A DNA stretch of 59,196 nucleotides. Origin: Rugosimonospora africana. Lineage in GTDB: Bacteria; Actinomycetota; Actinomycetes; Mycobacteriales; Micromonosporaceae. The notes beneath the pieces were generated by a model, which saw only the letters and a list, made by a program, of their open reading frames with translations, was not told where the DNA came from and ran no database searches. Each line of letters opens with the position of its first letter. Position 1 is the stretch's first letter. Position numbers and translations under genes: made by a program. The stretch lies in assembly GCF_016862975.1 (NCBI RefSeq), contig NZ_BONZ01000078.1, forward strand, positions 1 through 59,196, given 5' to 3'. Positions 16,459 through 24,464 of this stretch are shown one piece after another.

Positions 16459-16509
16459 AGTGGTCCGCTCGCGACCGGTTATCCGCGGCGTCGCGGAGCC
16501 GTGTCCGGA

Positions 16510-16540
16510 CCCGCACAAGATCGATGAACAGTTGTGCGGG
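16510..16540. promoter_or_regulatory. 9-bp inverted repeat upstream of esterase
   Basis: CCCGCACAA (16510-16518) and TTGTGCGGG (16532-16540) form a perfect inverted repeat with a 13-nt spacer, about 60 bp before the esterase start. It could be an operator or the terminator of the two-component operon; the absence of a T tract leaves both open. Confidence 0.45.
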
Positions 16541-16601
16541 CCGAGGACGGATTCCCGGGATTCCATCCCGGCGCGGAGACCAGCCGACGATGGAGGTTCG
16601 G

Positions 16602-17501
16602 ATGAGCCGGCAACAGCGAGACGCACTGGACGCCATGCTGCGCGGCGCCCCGTACAACCCCGGCGAGACGGTCGACGAGCAGCGCGCCGGCTTCGCTGCG
16701 CGGCAGACCCTGCCGGTACCCGCCGATGTCGCCGTCGTCGACCGTACCCTCGGCGACCGGCCCGCGCTCGAGATCCGGGTCACCGGCGCGGCCAGTACCG
16801 GTACCCTGCTCTTCCTGCACGGCGGCGGATACGTCCTCGGGTCGCCGCGGACCCATGCCGGGCTCACCGCGGAACTCGCCCGCCGTACCGGTACCACCGC
16901 GGTTTCGCTCGATTACCGCCTCGCACCCGAGCACCCGTTCCCGGCCGCGGTCGAGGACGCGCTCGCCGCCTACCGCGCCCTGCTCGACAGCGGAGTACGC
17001 GCGGAGAACCTCGTCCTGGCCGGAGACTCGGCCGGCGGCGGTCTGGTGATAGCCACCCTGCTCAGTGCCCGGGAAGCGGGCCTGCCACAGCCGGCCGGCG
17101 CGGCCGTCTTCTCGCCCTGGGTCGACCTCACCCTCTCCGGGACCAGCATGCGGACCAAACAGGGCGCCGACCCCATCTTCACGGTCGACCGGCTCAGTGC
17201 CTACGCGGACCAGTACCTCGGTGACCGCGACCGGTCGGCCAGCCCGGCCAGTCCGTTGTTCGCCGACCTCGGGGGCCTGCCGCCGCTGCTCGTTCAGGTC
17301 GGCTCGCACGAACTTCTGCTGGACGACGCGGTCCGCCTCGCGGCTTGCGCGGGCGCCGGTGACGTCAACGTCACGCTGGAGGTGTGGGCCGGGGTGCCAC
17401 ACGTGTTCCAGACTCACTTCGCGACCCTGGAGGAAGCGGTCGCGGCCCTCGACCGGGCCGGCCAGTTCCTCTCCGATCACCTGGGCGCAGCCGAGCCGTG
17501 A
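16602..17501 (+). CDS. alpha/beta hydrolase, hormone-sensitive-lipase family esterase
   Basis: A 299-residue serine hydrolase, probably a cytoplasmic carboxylesterase. The HSL oxyanion motif HGGGYVLG is at 73-80, the nucleophile elbow GDSAGGG puts the serine at 143, and the catalytic histidine is His267 in VPHVFQ. The acid appears to be Glu237 in VGSHELLLDD, where many relatives have Asp nearby. ATG 16602 has TGGAGG 5 nt upstream, which decides the start over upstream ATGs. No signal peptide and no clear operon partner. Confidence 0.88.
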   Translation: MSRQQRDALDAMLRGAPYNPGETVDEQRAGFAARQTLPVPADVAVVDRTLGDRPALEIRVTGAASTGTLLFLHGGGYVLGSPRTHAGLTAELARRTGTTAVSLDYRLAPEHPFPAAVEDALAAYRALLDSGVRAENLVLAGDSAGGGLVIATLLSAREAGLPQPAGAAVFSPWVDLTLSGTSMRTKQGADPIFTVDRLSAYADQYLGDRDRSASPASPLFADLGGLPPLLVQVGSHELLLDDAVRLAACAGAGDVNVTLEVWAGVPHVFQTHFATLEEAVAALDRAGQFLSDHLGAAEP

Positions 17502-17592
17502 CGGCTACAACGTTCGGAGACTCGCGAATCCGGTGCGACCCGCCGCCGCCCGGCACACGTTCAAGTCTCGACACCCGGTGAAGGAGCGGCGG

Positions 17593-17718
17593 ATGCAGGC
17601 GAGCGTTGAGCAGGAGTACGTGGACTGCGTAGGGTGGCTGGGTCGGCGGCGTGGCGAGACCGGCGGCATGGCCGTCGGCAAGGACGATCGTCGACAATGT
17701 GGGGCGCACACCTTGTGA
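17593..17718 (+). CDS. possible small protein of 41 residues
   Basis: A short reading frame in the 291-bp gap between the esterase and the DUF2510 gene. The ATG has an ideal ribosome site (AAGGAG, 6 nt spacing). The product starts MQASVEQEYVDCVGWLG and has a basic middle; no family is recognised. It may be chance in GC-rich DNA, so this is a tentative call based mainly on the ribosome site. Confidence 0.25.
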   Translation: MQASVEQEYVDCVGWLGRRRGETGGMAVGKDDRRQCGAHTL

Positions 17719-17792
17719 CGTCCGGCCGGCGCCGTTCAGTGTCGTGATCGACCGAGTGACCGGACCGGCACGCGCAACGACGGGAGGCACGC

Positions 17793-18956
17793 ATGCAGCC
17801 GGGCTGGTACCAGGATCCCTCGGGCCGCTTTCCGCTGCGGTGGCATGACGGCGCACAGTGGACACCACAGGTGATGGACGGCTGGCAGCGGCCGTCCGTC
17901 GACCCGGTACCCACGCCGGCGCCGTGGCCGCCCCCCGTCGCGGCGCCACCCCCTGCCGCATCGGCGCCCCCTGCTACGGCGCCACCCCCTGCCGGGGCGC
18001 CGTCGATGGCCGCGGCGAGGCAGGCGTCTGCCCCGCCGCAATCCCCCGAAGCCCCGCCGCAATCCCCCGAAGCCCCGCCTCAATCCCCGGAGGCCCCGCC
18101 GACAATCCCGCAAGCCCCGCCGGCACCTACGCAAGCCCCGCCGCAGGCGAACCCGCAAGCCTCGCCGCCGCAGGCTCCGCCGTCCTTCCCGCAAGCCCCG
18201 CCGCCGACATTCACGCAGACCCCGCCGACGTTCACGCAGCCGCGGCCGGCATTCACGCCGCCGCCGCAGGCCCCGCCGTCCTTCACGCAGCCGCCGCCGG
18301 CATTCGCGCAGACCCCGCCGCAGGCTCCGCCGTCCTTCACCCAGCCGCCGCCCACATTCACGCAACCCCCGCCGCCGGTCACGCCGTCATTTCCGCAAGC
18401 CACGCCACAGACCCCGCCGTCGTTCGCGGAGGCGGTCAGGTCCGGTTTCGCGCCGCCCCCGGGTTCGTCGAAGTTCCCGCCCGCCGGGCGCTACACCCTG
18501 GTCGCGGTGGCCGCGGTGCTGATGCTGCTCGGCTTGTTCGCCCTGCCGTGGATCGACGTCGACAACGGCCACGGTACGACCAGCAGCAGGTACACCGATA
18601 TCGCCAAAGGAGTTACCCGGTCCCACGGCGCGACCCTGAACTGGTGGCAGCATCTGTATCTCGGTTGGTTCGCCGTGGTCCTGGCCTTCGCCACGTTGAT
18701 CGCCGTGACCGCGACCATCTTCGTGACCACCAGCCGGCAGCAGCCGGTACCGGCGTGGAGTTGGATCCCCTGCCTGGCATCGTTCGCTCTGATGTTCGCG
18801 CATATCGCGGCACTGCCCGACATTCCCGCGGTCAGCGGTGCGTCGTTCAGCCTGCTCGGTACCGGCAGCGTCTTTCTGGGCTACCTCCTGCTCGCGTGCG
18901 CCTGCCCCGTCTTGGAGCGCAAGCGGGCGGCGGCGGATCCCGCGCGGCCGGCGTAG
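17793..18956 (+). CDS. DUF2510-domain proline-rich membrane protein
   Basis: A 387-residue protein of unknown function. Residues 1-32 are a DUF2510 domain (PGWYQDPSGRFPLRWHDGAQ W), common at the N terminus of actinobacterial membrane proteins. Residues about 45-215 are an extremely proline-rich low-complexity linker with PPQSPEA, QAPPSF and PPTFTQ repeats. The C-terminal region has about four transmembrane helices (for example LVAVAAVLMLLGLFALPWI and LYLGWFAVVLAFATLIAVTA). The linker probably lies in the cytoplasm and could bind SH3- or WW-like partners or act as a flexible spacer. Real protein, unknown role. Confidence 0.85.
   Translation: MQPGWYQDPSGRFPLRWHDGAQWTPQVMDGWQRPSVDPVPTPAPWPPPVAAPPPAASAPPATAPPPAGAPSMAAARQASAPPQSPEAPPQSPEAPPQSPEAPPTIPQAPPAPTQAPPQANPQASPPQAPPSFPQAPPPTFTQTPPTFTQPRPAFTPPPQAPPSFTQPPPAFAQTPPQAPPSFTQPPPTFTQPPPPVTPSFPQATPQTPPSFAEAVRSGFAPPPGSSKFPPAGRYTLVAVAAVLMLLGLFALPWIDVDNGHGTTSSRYTDIAKGVTRSHGATLNWWQHLYLGWFAVVLAFATLIAVTATIFVTTSRQQPVPAWSWIPCLASFALMFAHIAALPDIPAVSGASFSLLGTGSVFLGYLLLACACPVLERKRAAADPARPA
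18030..18092 (+). repeat. three tandem 21-bp coding repeats in the proline-rich linker
   Basis: Units at 18030-18050, 18051-18071 and 18072-18092. The first two are identical; the third has a few third-position changes. Each encodes seven residues of the type APPQSPE. In-frame repeats like this may vary in number between strains. Confidence 0.8.
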
Positions 18957-18975
18957 GCCGGGCACCTCGAGACGG

Positions 18976-21201
18976 CTACCGCAGTGCCGCGATGAGCCGG
19001 CTGGACAGGAGCGGGGTCAGCAGACGGATGTAGCTGGCCGCCACGTGGCTGTTGTCGCGGTAGACGAGCGCGTTGCCGATGATGGGCGGACAGACCGTGT
19101 CGGTGCAGAACCACGGCACCGGATCGATGAGCGGGATCGACGCGGTCCGCGCGGCCGCTTCGGTCGCCGCCCGGCGACCCGCGTAGAGCGCCGTGCTGAG
19201 CGGCAGCGAACAGGTCTGCACGTCCTTGGTGTACTGCGCGACGCACTCCGGCACGTTGCCGCGGCCCGGGTCCGGCGTGTCCTGCATGATGGCCAGCCGC
19301 GCGCCCAACCGCTGGATCCGGGTGGCCGTGTCCATCAGCGCCGTGGTCCACAGTTGGTCGGAGTCCCCGGCTATCGTGTGGTTGTCCCGATCGACCGGTG
19401 GGAGGCCGTAGGTACGAGTGGACATCAGCACCATGGCCGGCTTCAGCGAGGTGATGACCCGCATCGCGTCGTCGCGCCAGCTCGCGCACTCGGTGAAGGC
19501 GCGCTGCGTGTTCAGCTTCGTGGTCAGCGCGTCGGCCGGCGTACACCCGCTCTTCGTCAACACCACGAGCCGCCAGTGCTGCTGCTTCGCCACCGCGTCG
19601 ACGGCGTCGAACCATTGCTCCGTGTGCGAGTCGCCGAACAGCACGAGCGTGGTGGAGGAGTCCTTGTCGCCGTAACGATCGCAGCCCGCCGCCATCGCGT
19701 CGGCCGTCGACGTGTCGTCCAGGGAGGCGAGGCAACCGGTGTCCGAGGGAACGTCGCCGCTGGCGGCCGTCACCGCCGGTACCAGATTGACGGGCATCGC
19801 ACTGGTACGGGCGCTGGTCCTGATCAGCGCGCTCAACCGATCCGCGGCCTCACTGCTGGGGCTGTCTGCCACGACGGCGGTCGTGTCGTTCGCGTGGCCC
19901 GAACCCGACAAGTGCATCGGCAGGATCCCGAAGAAGCCCGCCGCACCGACGCTCAGGGTGCTCAGCGAGGCGCCGAGGACCAGGCCGCGCCACGGCCGGC
20001 GGCGCAGCGACGGGCGGAACCGGATCGGGTTCTCCAGCAGCCGCATGGACAGCCAGGCCGGCAGCAGAGCCGCGAACGCCAGGCCGAGGCCGAGCCACAC
20101 GCCCAGCGCGTGCCCGACGATCGACTGTCCGACGATCAGCACCGGCCAGTGCCACAGGTACCAGCTGTAGGACAGCCGGCCGAACATCTGCAGCGGCGCG
20201 GTGCCCAGCACGGCCGGGACGCCCCTGGCCGGCCCGCACCCACCGGCGATCACCAACGCCGCTCCGCCGACCGGCAGCACCGCGGCGTACCCGGGAAACA
20301 CCGTCGCGTCGGTGTAGACGAACGCCGCCACCAGTACGGCGGCCAGTCCCGCCCAGGTCGCCAACTCGGCGGCGACGCGCGGCAGCCGGGCCAGCCTCGG
20401 CGCGGCGAGCGCCACCAGCGCACCGGCGGCCAACTCCCAGGCCCGAGCCTGGATGCCGAAGTACGCCCACGGCGCGGAGCGCTGGGTCTGCCACACGCAC
20501 AGCACCAGCGATCCCGCGCCGAGTACGGCGAGGGTGATGGCGGCGGCGCGGCGGCTCGGGCGCCGGCGCAACCACACCCCCGAGGCCACGACGAGTAGCA
20601 GCGGCCAGATGAGGTAGAACTGCTCCTCGACCGCGAGCGACCAGAAGTGCTGCAGCGGCGAGGGGGCGCGGGTCGCCGACAGGTAGTCGGTGCCCTGCAT
20701 GGCCAGGCGCACGTTGATGCCGTAGACGGCGGCGGCGATCCCGTCTTTCGCCACCGCCTTCGTCACCAGCGGCGACATCCACAGCCAGGACGCGGCGACG
20801 GTAGCGATCACCACCAGCGCCGAGGCGGGCAGCAGGCGGATCATCCGCCGGCCGTAGAACCCGGCGAACGAGATCCTGCCGCGGGTGTCGAGCTCTCGGT
20901 ACAGGTTCGTGGTGATCAGGAAGCCCGAGATGACGAAGAAGATGTCGACGCCGACGTACCCGCCGCCGACCACGAGCGCCCCGGCGTGGTAGACGACCAC
21001 GGCGAGCACCGCGATGGCGCGCAGTCCCTCGATGTCGGGGCGGAACCCGGAGTGGCGTCGGTCAGACCGGCCGGACTGCCCCAAACCCGGCTCGGCGAGG
21101 TCGCCGCGAGAACGCGGGGGGCGGAGGGCAGCGGTGGTGGCGGAGGTGGCGACAGCGGTCGGACCGGATCCGACGACGGCCCCCGGCGAGTGCTCGCTCA
21201 T
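18976..21201 (-). CDS. acyltransferase 3 / SGNH-domain membrane protein (OafA/YrhL type)
   Basis: A 741-residue integral membrane O-acyltransferase. After a disordered N-terminal tail of about 50 residues, the acyltransferase-3 domain begins at FRPDIEGLRAIAVLAVV with the conserved Arg in DIEGLRA and His in VVYHAGA, and spans about ten helices to roughly residue 420. The C-terminal extracytoplasmic SGNH domain has nucleophile motif LVLFGDSHTEQW and a late DNSHVAASY. Such two-domain proteins transfer acetyl groups to extracellular polysaccharide, peptidoglycan or a secondary metabolite. The gene stands alone, so the acceptor cannot be guessed. Confidence 0.92.
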   Translation of the reverse strand: MSEHSPGAVVGSGPTAVATSATTAALRPPRSRGDLAEPGLGQSGRSDRRHSGFRPDIEGLRAIAVLAVVVYHAGALVVGGGYVGVDIFFVISGFLITTNLYRELDTRGRISFAGFYGRRMIRLLPASALVVIATVAASWLWMSPLVTKAVAKDGIAAAVYGINVRLAMQGTDYLSATRAPSPLQHFWSLAVEEQFYLIWPLLLVVASGVWLRRRPSRRAAAITLAVLGAGSLVLCVWQTQRSAPWAYFGIQARAWELAAGALVALAAPRLARLPRVAAELATWAGLAAVLVAAFVYTDATVFPGYAAVLPVGGAALVIAGGCGPARGVPAVLGTAPLQMFGRLSYSWYLWHWPVLIVGQSIVGHALGVWLGLGLAFAALLPAWLSMRLLENPIRFRPSLRRRPWRGLVLGASLSTLSVGAAGFFGILPMHLSGSGHANDTTAVVADSPSSEAADRLSALIRTSARTSAMPVNLVPAVTAASGDVPSDTGCLASLDDTSTADAMAAGCDRYGDKDSSTTLVLFGDSHTEQWFDAVDAVAKQQHWRLVVLTKSGCTPADALTTKLNTQRAFTECASWRDDAMRVITSLKPAMVLMSTRTYGLPPVDRDNHTIAGDSDQLWTTALMDTATRIQRLGARLAIMQDTPDPGRGNVPECVAQYTKDVQTCSLPLSTALYAGRRAATEAAARTASIPLIDPVPWFCTDTVCPPIIGNALVYRDNSHVAASYIRLLTPLLSSRLIAALR

Positions 21202-21736
21202 CTGAGCTTGTCCACGAAAACCGACCCTCTCCTGGCTGGCACCAGCACGCGGTGATCCAAGTCGCGAGGGTAGTCGGCCCAGGTGACGGCCGGCCCGGCG
21301 GTACCGGCGACCGCCCGATCTGCCGGTCCAGCGGGCGCTGGTTCTTACGGCCCGACGCCGAGGCCCGGGTCTGGGGATCAGCCAGCGGACGTCCCAGTCC
21401 TCACCGTCTTCAGTCCGAATCGGCCTCGAACGCGCGGACAGGCGAGTCTCGGCCTATCGGCCAAGCATTCGGCGGGCTGCTTGGATGATCGGATCGCAAC
21501 CGGGGGCCGAGCTGCCAAATCACGGTCTCGTGCGAGACCTTCTCTCAACCGGAAACTAGAGTCACCGATACAGATGGACGCAAGCCGATCTGATGGTTTC
21601 CGGCACCGAAGGAGCCGCGATCGTATCCAGAATGCCGTGATGATGTCCACGATCCGTCGTCAGGACTATCCACCGCTCCCTGATCCCCAAGCGCCCTGAC
21701 GGGATACGAGGCGTCGTCCGTCGCCGCGAGCGAGGT
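21202..21736. other. poorly coding 535-bp gap
   Basis: No convincing gene was seen. Short open frames on both strands lack ribosome sites and recognisable sequence. The left end should hold the leftward promoter of the acyltransferase gene. A short inverted repeat, GGTCTCG-TG-CGAGACC (21524-21539), followed by TTCTCTC, could be a weak terminator. Composition looks less GC-biased than the flanks, suggesting an island boundary or decayed gene. Confidence 0.5.
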
Positions 21737-22045
21737 ATGACCGTGTCCGAAGACGACCTGTACATAGAGATCTGCGAGGCAGTCCGCGAGCAGCTGCGGG
21801 AGTTGGTACCGACCGAGCGCTACGCGATTGTGGATGATCTCCAACGTTCCCTTGCCGCCAACGGCCGGCCCATTCGGCTGCCCGGCACGAAGACCAGGTT
21901 CTACTGCTGCTGGCTAGGACCCTACGCATTCTTCTACCGGGAGCTGACCCGCAAGGAACTCGATGAGGTCGACGAGGACTTCGGATATTTCGTAGTCGCG
22001 ATGAAACAGGGTCCGAAATGGTTCATGGGCCAACTCGGTGGCTAG
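21737..22045 (+). CDS. hypothetical protein of 102 residues
   Basis: No family is recognised with confidence. The chain is charged and compact: an N-terminal helix (EICEAVREQLRELVPTERYA), a middle GTKTRFYCCWLGPYAFFYRE that looks like beta strands, and an acidic helix (ELDEVDEDFG). The order helix-helix-strands loosely recalls RelE/ParE-type toxins, but no catalytic signature is visible and no antitoxin gene adjoins it. Its end overlaps the convergent membrane-protein gene by 23 bp. Codon use looks genuine. It lies beside the ROK-Phd module, which makes it worth noting. Confidence 0.65.
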   Translation: MTVSEDDLYIEICEAVREQLRELVPTERYAIVDDLQRSLAANGRPIRLPGTKTRFYCCWLGPYAFFYRELTRKELDEVDEDFGYFVVAMKQGPKWFMGQLGG

Positions 22046-22736
22046 AAACAATCTGCACCTTCAGCGGTACCGTCGCCTCGGGTGGATTGACGACATAGGC
22101 GAACACGGCCACGCCAGCGACGCCGACCACGGCCGCCCAGGCCATTCGCAGTCTCAACGCCTTGAACAGCCGCAGCACGTAGTAGTAGTTGGCCGCCTGC
22201 ACCACGTCTCGAGCGGCCTTACGCAGCCTGTCGGATCGCTCGGACGCCTCCTGATGCGCTGTGCTGGCAGGGTCCGCACTCCACATCACCTCGTGGGACT
22301 CGTGGAGCTTGCGATGCAGTTCGGCGAGCGTCGGGGCGAGGTATCCAAACAGTTCGTGGCGCGAGCTCATCAAGCGCTTCTCGACGGTACGCAGGTCAGC
22401 CAGGGCACGGACGCGCTTGGCTCGGGGCCCGGGCAGTCCGCTCGCGTCGTCCGTGAAGTCTGCCAAGGTCAGCCACTCCTGCGCCAAGACGGTCGACGCC
22501 GCCTTGATCACATAACCCACCGCCGCCAGTGCGGTCAGGGCTGCGCCGAGCCCCACGTACAGGCGCCATGAATCGATCGACAGCTGCCCGATCCCGGTCA
22601 GCTGCAACCCGGCGACCAACAGGGCGCCAACCGCCGCAGCTGCCGCGAGCAGCCACTTCGCCGCCGATCGCAGTGCGTCTAGCTGGGAGGCGTATCCGCC
22701 ACCCGCGGCCGCTTCGTCCGAGGACCTCTGGATCAT
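22023..22736 (-). CDS. hypothetical membrane protein with cytosolic helical region
   Basis: A 237-residue protein without an assignable family. Two close transmembrane helices (WLLAAAAAVGALLVAGLQL and YVGLGAALTALAAVGYVI) are followed by about 110 mostly helical, charged residues and then a third helix (MAWAAVVGVAGVAVFAYVV) near the C terminus. The layout resembles small effector or sensor membrane proteins of the SLATT type, but that is a topology impression only. The ATG at 22736 is preferred over upstream in-frame codons because these overlap the divergent promoter. It is divergent from the ROK-Phd gene and shares its 120-bp promoter region. Confidence 0.7.
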   Translation of the reverse strand: MIQRSSDEAAAGGGYASQLDALRSAAKWLLAAAAAVGALLVAGLQLTGIGQLSIDSWRLYVGLGAALTALAAVGYVIKAASTVLAQEWLTLADFTDDASGLPGPRAKRVRALADLRTVEKRLMSSRHELFGYLAPTLAELHRKLHESHEVMWSADPASTAHQEASERSDRLRKAARDVVQAANYYYVLRLFKALRLRMAWAAVVGVAGVAVFAYVVNPPEATVPLKVQIVSSHRVGP

Positions 22737-22758
22737 GAGGCACCACCACCTGTGTTCA

Positions 22759-22801
22759 CGACTGTACACGGTGTTGACAACAGTCGTCAACGGCGTAGAG
22801 T
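22759..22801 (+). promoter_or_regulatory. promoter with overlapping inverted repeats before ROK-Phd gene
   Basis: A strong sigma-70-like promoter is visible: TTGACA (22774-22779), 16-bp spacer, TAGAGT (22796-22801). Two perfect inverted repeats overlap it: GTTGAC-N7-GTCAAC (22773-22791) and CGACTGT-N14-ACAGTCG (22759-22786). They lie between divergent genes, so binding here could control both. Autoregulation by the ROK-Phd protein is the simplest reading. Confidence 0.65.
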
Positions 22802-22856
22802 GGGCGTCGCACAGGTAGGGCGGCCCCTCTGCCGGCCCACGCGAGAGGAGGCAGCC

Positions 22857-24464
22857 ATGCGTCGAGTGAGCATTCGCGATCTTTCCGCGGACATCATCCG
22901 AAGCTCTGCCAGTGACAACGAAGTGCTCGGCGTGGCCAGCAAGGGAACGCTTGTCGGCGTGCTGGTTCCGTTGACGCACGAGATGCTTCAGCGGCTGAGC
23001 GCGAACGATGCCGATGAACTGGCGGTGAACGCGGAAGAAGCGGACGCCGAGGCCGCGGGGACTCGAACGAACCTGCGGGAACTCCTGGAAGACACGGATC
23101 CGGCGAGTGGCCGACCCAGCAACTTCTCGCGGGTCAGCATTCGTGAGATCAGCGGCGCCAGGCTGGAGCGGGCGTCCGCGGACAGCAAACCACTCGTCGT
23201 CACCAGTGACCGGGTCGCCGTCGCGGTGTTCCTCCCCGTGGTCACCGGCTGGGTGGATCGCCTCGTCGAGGAGAGCGTGTCGCGGTTCCTCAGCGGCCAG
23301 GTGACCAACAGCCTCAACAACCCGGTGGCCCGCGCAAATACCGAGACCGCCGTTCGCGGCCAGTTGATCCGGTCATCCAGCCGTCGGTTCACCAGCCAAC
23401 GAGTCATCGGCATCCGGATCGTGGGCGACGCACACGGTCATCGTGAGCGGATAGTCGGGGTGGTGACCGACGGCCTCGCTCAAATCAAGATCCATGGGAT
23501 CGTGTTGCCGCTGGAGCGCCTTGACGAGACCTACGTCTTCGAACAGATTCTGAACCTGATCGGCCTACTCTCGGAACGCCTCGATGACACCGAAAACCTC
23601 ATCGGTATCGGCATCGAGATCGGCGGCCATGTCAGTCAGGGCAGAGTGGTGCACTCCAACAACATCCACTGGGATCAGTTCCCGCTCGCCGACCAGCTCT
23701 CCGACATCGTCGGGGTTCCGGTCGTCCTGGAGAATGATGCCAACGCGCTCGCCATCCACGAGCGATACTCGCAGGGCATCAGCGCTGACAACTTCGCCGT
23801 CGTGCTGCTCACTCATCTCGGCATCGGCTGTGGGCTGGTCGTCGACGGCTCTCTGCATCGGGGCAGCCGGGGCATGGCCGCAGAGCTCGGGCACATCCCC
23901 ATCGGGACTCTCGCCTCTGCCACCGGCACCACCGGCTCGGCCGATCACCCATGCAGGTGCGGCAACCCCATGTGCCTGGAGGGGATCGCCACTCCACGCG
24001 CGATCGAACTCGCGCTGCAGCTGAAGGAGTTCCCGGGCAGCTACGAGGATGCTCTCAAGGCCAGCCAGGATCCGGTAGTGCGCGAAGTCTTCGGCGCAGC
24101 CGGCTCGGCGTTCGGCACAGGCATCGCCACCGTGCTCAACCTTCTGAATCCGGAGGCGATCGTGCTCTACGGCCCGTTGGACATAGTCGGAGCTCCACGA
24201 CAATTCCACATCGACAACTTCGACACGATAGCGGACGCCAAGGCGGTGACCGGGGTCGACCGGATCTACACCGGCGCGATGAGGGACAGCATCCGGGCAC
24301 ATGTCTTTTCGAACGCAGAGCAGGAGTGCCAATTCATCGTTCGGATCAGATCTGACGAGCAGGGCGCGAAGGCCGCCGCCGCGTGCGTGATCCGGGCGAT
24401 TCGCGACCGATCGGCGGCCGGACGGGCGGGCTCGATCACCCCGTATGCCGAGCAACTCCGGTGA
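22857..24464 (+). CDS. ROK-family protein with two N-terminal Phd/YefM-antitoxin-like segments
   Basis: A 535-residue protein. ROK repressors normally start with a MarR-like winged helix; this one instead has two similar segments, about 2-47 (VSIRDLSADII ... GTLVGVLVPL) and 91-138 (VSIREISGARL ... DRVAVAVFLPV), joined by an acidic linker. Each resembles the DNA-binding N terminus of Phd/YefM antitoxins (VSIREL ... G.PVAVLVPL). The ROK core follows from about residue 180, with LENDANALA (catalytic-type Asp), a G-rich LGIGCGLVVDG and a zinc motif HPCRCGNPMCLE. ATG 22857 follows GAGAGGAGG. It is coupled by GTGA to a second ROK gene. Likely a ligand-responsive regulator with an unusual DNA-binding module; kinase activity is uncertain. 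Confidence 0.8.
   Translation: MRRVSIRDLSADIIRSSASDNEVLGVASKGTLVGVLVPLTHEMLQRLSANDADELAVNAEEADAEAAGTRTNLRELLEDTDPASGRPSNFSRVSIREISGARLERASADSKPLVVTSDRVAVAVFLPVVTGWVDRLVEESVSRFLSGQVTNSLNNPVARANTETAVRGQLIRSSSRRFTSQRVIGIRIVGDAHGHRERIVGVVTDGLAQIKIHGIVLPLERLDETYVFEQILNLIGLLSERLDDTENLIGIGIEIGGHVSQGRVVHSNNIHWDQFPLADQLSDIVGVPVVLENDANALAIHERYSQGISADNFAVVLLTHLGIGCGLVVDGSLHRGSRGMAAELGHIPIGTLASATGTTGSADHPCRCGNPMCLEGIATPRAIELALQLKEFPGSYEDALKASQDPVVREVFGAAGSAFGTGIATVLNLLNPEAIVLYGPLDIVGAPRQFHIDNFDTIADAKAVTGVDRIYTGAMRDSIRAHVFSNAEQECQFIVRIRSDEQGAKAAAACVIRAIRDRSAAGRAGSITPYAEQLR

Noticed and set aside
21378-21650. 90-codon minus-strand frame in the gap before the hypothetical gene
   Set aside because: No ribosome site or family resemblance; left as non-coding.
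21737-22045. Toxin-antitoxin assignment for the 102-residue protein
   Set aside because: Only a loose order of helices and strands recalls RelE. No catalytic residues and no adjacent antitoxin gene; the Phd-like segments belong to a ROK protein with its own promoter, so a TA pair is not supported.
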